From: Actinobacteria bacterium OV320
GTDB lineage: Bacteria; Actinomycetota; Actinomycetes; Streptomycetales; Streptomycetaceae
Assembly (NCBI GenBank): GCA_001298545.1
Contig: LJCX01000001.1
Coordinates: 186,001 to 250,000, forward strand
Direction: 5' to 3'
Length of the DNA: 64,000 bases
How positions within the stretch are numbered: the first letter of the stretch is position 1; each line of letters starts with the position of its first letter. The translations under genes were made by a program, and so were the position numbers. Under the pieces are notes generated by a model that had not been told where the DNA came from, ran no database searches, and saw nothing but the letters and a program-made list of their open reading frames with translations. Positions 59,114-64,000 of this stretch are shown here, one piece after another.

Positions 59114-61129
59114 CTAGCCGCGGAACCTGAGCACGGTGGTGAACCCCGCCGCGCCGTCGGCGAAGCCGGTGCCGACCAGCGTGGTGGTGGGTTCCTTGCG
59201 CCCGAAGCCGGGGGAGTACCAGCCCAGCGGCGGGTCGCTCTCGCCGCGATGCGCCCGCCAGCTCAGCTGCCCGGGCAGGTCGAGCGCCGCGGAGCGGTCC
59301 TCGCCGTCCCGGGTCCAGGTGAGCCGGGCCCGGTTCCCCACCAGGTCCGCGGTGATCGCCGGGCCGAGGTGGAACGCCAGCCGGACGGCGCGGCGCGGGC
59401 CGCCCCGCACCTCGTCGACCACCCTCAACTCCTGGCTCGCGGCGGTGAGTTCCACCCGGCGGCGGTGCACGGAGCGCTGGTAGCCGTCGTGCTCGGCGCA
59501 CCAGCGGGCCGTCCCCCCGTCGGAGACCTCGGAGACCTCGGAGGTGTCGGAGGTGTCGGAGGTGTCGGAAGTGTCCACGGCCAGGACGCGGCTGCGGGCA
59601 TGCCGGGTCCACAGGAACGGGCCGCCGGAGACGGACTGGTCACCGCCGTCCAGTTGCAGGGTGTTGTGGCCGAGGGTCGAGCGGAAGTACTGCCGCCACT
59701 CGGGCTGCCCGTGGTAGCAGTACGTTCCCGGGTCGGCGAGCACGTCGACGCCGTCGTGCCGGACCTCCACGGACAGCGCGTCCGCGTGGGCATGCGCGGC
59801 GATGGACAGGAATCCGTGCGGACCACCGTCGCAGCGGCACCAGATCTCCCCCGGACCACGCAGGATGGTCATGCCCGCGTCGGCGAAATGAGCCGGCCGG
59901 CTTTCCGGGCGGGACACGGCCGGAGCGGTTCCGTTCTCCGCGTACGGCCGGATGAGCGCGGCCAGCAGCGGGGTGCGCACATCGGTGCCGGTCACCGCCG
60001 GCCACCAGGCGAGCCGACCGAACACGGCGTCCCCGGTGGCCAGCAGCGAGGCCCAGCGGTCGGTGCCCTCGCCGTCCACGACCAGACCGTGCCCGTCGTC
60101 CGCGTCCCCCTGGCGCGGCGGCCGTAGCCGGTTGTCCACGACGGCCGCGAGCGCGTCGGTCATCCGCAGCAGTACCCGCCGGATCGACGCGGGCACCGGC
60201 ACCCCGGCGGCATCCGCCTCGGCCACCGCGGCCAGGCCGAGCTCCAGCACCAGTCCGTGGTACTCGGTGGCCAGCTCGCGGTTGAGGCCGGAGTCGAATG
60301 TGTTGTTGCGCAGCTGCACCTCCAGCGACCGCAGCGCGTCGGCTCGCCAACGCGCCGAGGAGGGGAACCACCCGAACGCGCAGGCCGCGGCGAACTGCCC
60401 GGCGGCCTCGGCGACGACGTGGTTGTTCGCCGAAGACCCCCGGCTGGGGAAGGCGGCAAGCCAGCGCTGGTGGTGCCAGATCTGGCGCAGCGCCACCGGG
60501 TTGTCCTCGAACAGAGCGGCCGCGCCCGGCCAGCCGTCGAGGAGCCGGCGGATCCACACCCAGGACAGCAGCCGGATCCCCAGCTCGATGCCGCTGGTCC
60601 AGTGCACCCCGCGCAGCGGCGCGTTGCCCGCCCACCACGACCGCAGGTGCTCGGCCACCCGCTCGGCGTACCGCTCGTTGCCGGTGACCGCGTAGGCGGC
60701 GGCGAGCACCGTGAGGTACTGATGCCGGGACAGCTCCCAGATCTGCTTGATGTCCCCGACCGCGTCCTCGTTCCGGTACGGCACGTCGAAGGCGTAGCCC
60801 CACGGGGCCCGGCGTCCGGTCTTCGGGTCGTACCACCAGTCCGGGTCGGCCAGGTCGTCGCGGTCCACCCCGAAGTACTCGGCGTGCCCGGCCATCAGCC
60901 GGTCCGCCTCGGCGACGAGACGTTTCGCGGCGTCCGGTGGCACCTCGGCGATCGTCCCCGCGGGCAGTACCGCGGTGAACCGGGCGCCGGTCACGCTCGG
61001 ACCGTCCGGTCGCGCCGACCGCCACCGGCGCCTGCGCACCGCGTCGCCCGCCCGGCCGCCGACCTCCCGCGGTCCCATCCGGGACAGCCGCCGCAGGTAC
61101 CAGCCCGGACTGCCCGAGTTCACGGTCAT
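59114..61129 (-). CDS. Heparinase II/III-family protein (alginate-lyase-like)
   Basis: 671 residues. The N-terminal part is an alpha-toroid (WELSRHQYLTVLAAAYAVTG, SSANNHVVAEAAGQFAA with the conserved Asn-His). The C-terminal part is the heparinase II/III beta-sandwich (FLSIAAHAHADALSVEVRHD, ADPGTYCYHGQPEWRQYF). The His and Tyr residues used for beta-elimination appear conserved, so lyase activity on a uronic-acid-like glycan is plausible. No signal peptide is evident, which is also true of many heparinase-like proteins in exopolysaccharide operons. A DTS/EVS tandem repeat (about 59515-59580) interrupts the sandwich. Confidence 0.88.
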   Translation of the reverse strand: MTVNSGSPGWYLRRLSRMGPREVGGRAGDAVRRRRWRSARPDGPSVTGARFTAVLPAGTIAEVPPDAAKRLVAEADRLMAGHAEYFGVDRDDLADPDWWYDPKTGRRAPWGYAFDVPYRNEDAVGDIKQIWELSRHQYLTVLAAAYAVTGNERYAERVAEHLRSWWAGNAPLRGVHWTSGIELGIRLLSWVWIRRLLDGWPGAAALFEDNPVALRQIWHHQRWLAAFPSRGSSANNHVVAEAAGQFAAACAFGWFPSSARWRADALRSLEVQLRNNTFDSGLNRELATEYHGLVLELGLAAVAEADAAGVPVPASIRRVLLRMTDALAAVVDNRLRPPRQGDADDGHGLVVDGEGTDRWASLLATGDAVFGRLAWWPAVTGTDVRTPLLAALIRPYAENGTAPAVSRPESRPAHFADAGMTILRGPGEIWCRCDGGPHGFLSIAAHAHADALSVEVRHDGVDVLADPGTYCYHGQPEWRQYFRSTLGHNTLQLDGGDQSVSGGPFLWTRHARSRVLAVDTSDTSDTSDTSEVSEVSDGGTARWCAEHDGYQRSVHRRRVELTAASQELRVVDEVRGGPRRAVRLAFHLGPAITADLVGNRARLTWTRDGEDRSAALDLPGQLSWRAHRGESDPPLGWYSPGFGRKEPTTTLVGTGFADGAAGFTTVLRFRG

Positions 61130-63336
61130 CGCGCTCTCGCCAACGTCACCGGCGCGCCACCGGCCAGGCCGGCCTGCACGGCGAGGGTGGCCGCGGTAGT
61201 GGCGACCAGCGACTCCAGCGGTACCGGCATCGGCCCGCCGGTCCGCACGGCCTTGACGAACGCGGCCAGCTCGGCGTTCTGGCCCTTGTCCCGGGCCTTG
61301 GGCAGCCGCGAGCTGACCCACCGCTTGCGGCTGCTGTCGTAGACGGCGGCACGGACGAAGTCGTCGAGCCTCAGCACCTTGCCGTCCGCGACCAGGTCCA
61401 GCGTCTCCTTGGGGAAGCCGGGGGAGCCGGTGGTGACGTAACTGATGGTGGCGGTGGACCCGTCCGGGTAGCGCAGCACGACCTGCAGGTCCTCGTTGCC
61501 GGCGGCGGCGACCGCGTACACCGAGACCGGGTCGGCCTGGAGCAGCCAGCTCGCCGTGTCGATGAAGTGTCCGCCCTCACCGGCGAACCGCGAGCCCTCG
61601 GTGCCCTGTCGGAGGTACCAGCTGCCGTGCTGCAGCCGGCCCGCATTGACCAGGTAGCGAAGGCTCGCCGGGCCGGTCCGGGTGCCGAACCGTTTGCCGG
61701 CCTCCTGCAACAGCGGCGCGAACCGGCGGTTGAAGCCCACCTGCAGCCGGTCGTTGCCGGACTCCTCCACCGCCGCGAGCACACCGGCCAGCTCGTCCTC
61801 GGTGAGGGCCAGGGGCTTCTCGACGAACACCGCCTTGCCGGCCAGCAGTGCCCTTCGGGTCAGTTCGGCGTGCGAGCTGTGCCGGGTGACCACGAACACC
61901 GCGTCGATGGACTTGTCGCCGAGCACGGCGTCGAGATCGGTGGTCGCCTCGGCGAAGCCGAACTTCCGCTTGGCGTTGGCCGCGGACAGCGCCGTCGTGG
62001 TGACGACGGTCGACAACGCGACGCCCTCACGCTGTGCCAGGTGCGGCAGCAGCATCGACGTCGCGTAGTTCCCCGCGCCGACGAACGCCAGCCGCACCGG
62101 CGCCTCGGCGGGCCGGGCCGGGGCGGACGCTCTGCCGGTGCGCGGCACCGCGGGCACCGTCACCGGGGGCACCGTCACCGCGGGGGTCTCCGCTTCCCCC
62201 GCCTCCTCCTGCTGCTCGGGGTACCGGAACAGCACGGCCACGGCCTTCAGATCGCCGTCCTTCAGGCGCTGGTACGTCTCGACGGCGTCGTCGAAGTCGG
62301 CGATGTGGGAGACCAGGGGCTCCACGTCGACGCTGCCGCGGGCCACGAGATCGAGGAAGCACGCCAGGTTGCGGCGCTCGGTCCAGCGGACGTAGCCGAT
62401 CGGGTAGTCCCGCCCCTCGAGCTCGTACTCCGGGTCGTAGCGTCCGGGGCCGTAACTGCGGGAGAACCGGACGTCGAGTTCCTTCTCGTAGTACGCGTTC
62501 CACGGCAGGTCCAGGCGGCACTTGCCGATGTCGACGACCCGGCCGCGGTCCCGGCAGAGCCGGGCGGCCAGCTCGACGGGCTGGTTGCTGCCGCCGCCGG
62601 CGGCCAGGTACACCTGATCCACGCCGTGCCCGCCGGTGAGCTCGGCGACGGCGGCCTCCACGGCGGTGGACGCGGGATCCCCGCAGGCCGCGGCCCCCAG
62701 GCGCTCGGCGAGCTCGCAGCGCACCGGGTCGGGGTCGACCCCGACGACGCGGACTCCCGAGGCGGCCAGCAACTGCACCACCAGCTGCCCGATCAGCCCG
62801 AGGCCGATGACCAGTGCCACCTCGCCGAGTTGCGGTTCGCCGCGCCGGACACCCTGCATCGCGATCGACCCGACGGTGCCGAAGGCCGCGTGCCGCGGCG
62901 CGAGGCCGTCCGGCACCGGGGCGTAGAGGTTCTTCGGCACCCAGTTCAGCTCGGCGTGCAACGCGTGCTCGTTGCCGGCGCAGGCCACGAGGTCGCCGAC
63001 CTTCACATCGTCGATCCCGCTGCCGACCTGCTCGACCACCCCGCACAGCGAGTAGCCCAGCGGCGTGTAGGAGTCCAGCTTGCCCATCACCTTGCGGTAG
63101 GTGGCGGGCACCCCGTTGGTGGCCACGCTCTGCACGACCTTGGCGACCTGGTCCGGCCGGGAGCGGGCCTTGCCGAGCATCGACATGCCTGCCTCGGACA
63201 CCTTCATGAGCTCGGTCCCGGTGGATATCAGCGAGTAGGCGCTGCGGACCAGCACCCCGCCCGGCTTGCATCCCGGCACCGGCACGTCGAGCACCGCAAG
63301 CTCGCCGCTTTTGTAGTTCTGAACAACCTGTTTCAC
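61126..63336 (-). CDS. Two-domain oxidoreductase: Zn-dehydrogenase fused to Gfo/Idh/MocA
   Basis: 736 residues. Residues about 1-355 are a zinc-type medium-chain dehydrogenase (GLGLIGQLVVQLLAASGVRV nucleotide fold, YSLCGVVEQVGSGIDDVKVGD). A Val/Thr/Pro-repeat linker (about 380-400) leads to a Gfo/Idh/MocA dehydrogenase (about 405-736; RLAFVGAGNYATSMLLPHL and VFVEKPLALTEDEL). Such bi-domain enzymes recur in exopolysaccharide operons with a heparinase gene and probably oxidise a nucleotide sugar. It overlaps the heparinase gene by 4 bp. Confidence 0.9.
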   Translation of the reverse strand: MKQVVQNYKSGELAVLDVPVPGCKPGGVLVRSAYSLISTGTELMKVSEAGMSMLGKARSRPDQVAKVVQSVATNGVPATYRKVMGKLDSYTPLGYSLCGVVEQVGSGIDDVKVGDLVACAGNEHALHAELNWVPKNLYAPVPDGLAPRHAAFGTVGSIAMQGVRRGEPQLGEVALVIGLGLIGQLVVQLLAASGVRVVGVDPDPVRCELAERLGAAACGDPASTAVEAAVAELTGGHGVDQVYLAAGGGSNQPVELAARLCRDRGRVVDIGKCRLDLPWNAYYEKELDVRFSRSYGPGRYDPEYELEGRDYPIGYVRWTERRNLACFLDLVARGSVDVEPLVSHIADFDDAVETYQRLKDGDLKAVAVLFRYPEQQEEAGEAETPAVTVPPVTVPAVPRTGRASAPARPAEAPVRLAFVGAGNYATSMLLPHLAQREGVALSTVVTTTALSAANAKRKFGFAEATTDLDAVLGDKSIDAVFVVTRHSSHAELTRRALLAGKAVFVEKPLALTEDELAGVLAAVEESGNDRLQVGFNRRFAPLLQEAGKRFGTRTGPASLRYLVNAGRLQHGSWYLRQGTEGSRFAGEGGHFIDTASWLLQADPVSVYAVAAAGNEDLQVVLRYPDGSTATISYVTTGSPGFPKETLDLVADGKVLRLDDFVRAAVYDSSRKRWVSSRLPKARDKGQNAELAAFVKAVRTGGPMPVPLESLVATTAATLAVQAGLAGGAPVTLARAR

Positions 63337-63369
63337 CCGAAGTCCTCTGTCTCTACTGTCTCTACGCCG

Positions 63370-64000
63370 TCAGTGAGAGTTCTGGCCGGCCCGTGAGGTC
63401 GCGTCGCGATACCAGTACTCGAGGGTCAGCACATGCCACAGATGCTTGGAGAAGTCCCGCTGCCCGGCGGCGTCCTCGGCGACCATGCGCGCCAGCGCGT
63501 CGCGGCGCAGGAGCCCGGAAGAGACGAGCACGCCGTCGTTCACCACCTCGCGCACCAGCGGCGCCAGATCCCGGCTCATCCAGGCGCGCAGCGGGGCACT
63601 GAACAGGCCCTTGGGCCGGTACACGATCTCCCGGGGCAGGACCGAGGCGGCCGCCTCCTTGAGGACGGCCTTGCCCTGCCGTCCGGCGATCTTGCGATCG
63701 CCGGGGAAGGCGAACGCCGCCTTGACCACCTCTATGTCCACGTACGGCACCCGCACCTCGGTCGAGGCGGCCATGCTCGACCGGTCGGTGTAGGCGAGGT
63801 TCAGACCCGGCAGGAACATCCGGGCGTCGCCCAGGCACATGCGGTTGACGAAGTCGTCGAGCTCGTTGTCCTGGTAGATGTCCGCATGCTCGGTCAGCAC
63901 GTCGTCGACCGTCCCGGCCAGGTCGGGATCGACCAGGGCGAGCAGCTCGTCCTGGTCGTACATGGTGTAGCTGCGCCGGAAGGCGGTCTCCTCCGGCAGC
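63370..64000 (-). CDS. Asparagine synthase-like amidotransferase, cut by the right edge
   Basis: About 210 C-terminal residues, open to the window edge. The synthetase (AsnB) domain end is recognised from MCLGDARMFLPGLNLAYTDR, ASTEVRVPYVDIEVVKAAF and KAVLKEAAASVLPREIVYRP. In exopolysaccharide operons such proteins often amidate a uronic acid or another carboxylate on the glycan and do not make free asparagine. The N-terminal glutaminase half lies outside the window. A 33-bp gap separates it from the two-domain oxidoreductase, the largest gap seen in the operon. Confidence 0.88.
   Translation of the reverse strand, partial: LPEETAFRRSYTMYDQDELLALVDPDLAGTVDDVLTEHADIYQDNELDDFVNRMCLGDARMFLPGLNLAYTDRSSMAASTEVRVPYVDIEVVKAAFAFPGDRKIAGRQGKAVLKEAAASVLPREIVYRPKGLFSAPLRAWMSRDLAPLVREVVNDGVLVSSGLLRRDALARMVAEDAAGQRDFSKHLWHVLTLEYWYRDATSRAGQNSH

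Noticed and set aside
61567..63396. Plus-strand open frame of 609 codons over the two-domain oxidoreductase
   Set aside because: No domain features, while the minus strand is a full-length known fusion.

Overview
The window is chromosomal DNA from a Streptomyces or a very close actinomycete. It is very GC-rich with strong third-position G/C bias and frequent GTG starts. It carries a 'conservon' (cvnABCD plus paired P450s), an AfsR-like BTAD/NB-ARC regulator, a SpoIIE-type phosphatase with PAS, GAF and HATPase modules, DHA2-type MFS and DrrAB-type exporters, and a block of secreted plant-polysaccharide hydrolases. I saw no rRNA, tRNA, CRISPR array, phage module or intact insertion sequence.

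Layout. (1) 1-17 kb is a mosaic of unrelated accessory genes: a flavin monooxygenase cut by the left edge, a frameshifted alpha/beta hydrolase, a TTA-containing AraC regulator, a FUSC-type membrane protein, a secreted PA14/FN3 protein, a broken LysR gene, a rifampicin-monooxygenase-like gene (rox) with a foreign-looking N-terminus, an ADP-ribosylglycohydrolase, a LeuE-like exporter, an MFS exporter divergent from its XRE-cupin regulator across a palindrome, a DHFR-like protein and an SDR. (2) 17.1-22.5 kb is a complete conservon: sensor-kinase-like CvnA, roadblock CvnB, DUF742 CvnC, GTPase CvnD, then a CYP157-like P450 lacking the Arg of ExxR and a CYP154-like P450, all overlapping or nearly so. 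(3) 22.7-34.3 kb holds a GNAT enzyme, a Ppx/GppA phosphatase, a broken GNAT gene, the AfsR-like regulator, a DrrAB-type ABC exporter, a remnant of an FAD aromatic hydroxylase, a type III polyketide synthase and the SpoIIE-type phosphatase. (4) 34.8-43.2 kb is an arabinoxylan/cellulose degradation island: ricin-GH62 arabinofuranosidase, GH10-ricin xylanase, ricin-CE1 esterase, GH6 cellulase and a GH10-GH62 two-enzyme fusion. Palindromes sit in its promoters, including a doubled CebR-like box before the cellulase, and there is a truncated secreted-protein gene and an orphan promoter. (5) 43.9-44.6 kb is a PAP2 phosphatase.

(6) 44.7-64.0 kb is one tightly packed minus-strand operon of 16 genes for a secreted or surface polysaccharide, running off the right edge. 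In transcription order it encodes an asparagine-synthase-like amidotransferase, a two-domain (Zn-dehydrogenase + Gfo/Idh/MocA) oxidoreductase, a heparinase II/III-like lyase, a beta-helix lipoprotein, an O-antigen ligase/polymerase-like protein, a GT4, an NDP-sugar C-methyltransferase, a sugar-1-phosphate nucleotidyltransferase, a PIG-L-like deacetylase with an altered metal motif, an epimerase/reductase, a DUF4910-type aminopeptidase-like protein, a flippase, a GT2, a pyruvyl transferase, an RmlC-like epimerase and a class III aminotransferase. The gene set predicts a glycan containing a branched-chain deoxysugar and pyruvate groups, polymerised outside the membrane and trimmed by its own lyase. 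This operon is the best candidate for an undescribed system in the window.

Several frames are broken by single-base events in GC runs, and one 200-bp stretch (34.59-34.80 kb) is almost pure G/C homopolymer. Some pseudogenes may therefore be sequencing artefacts.
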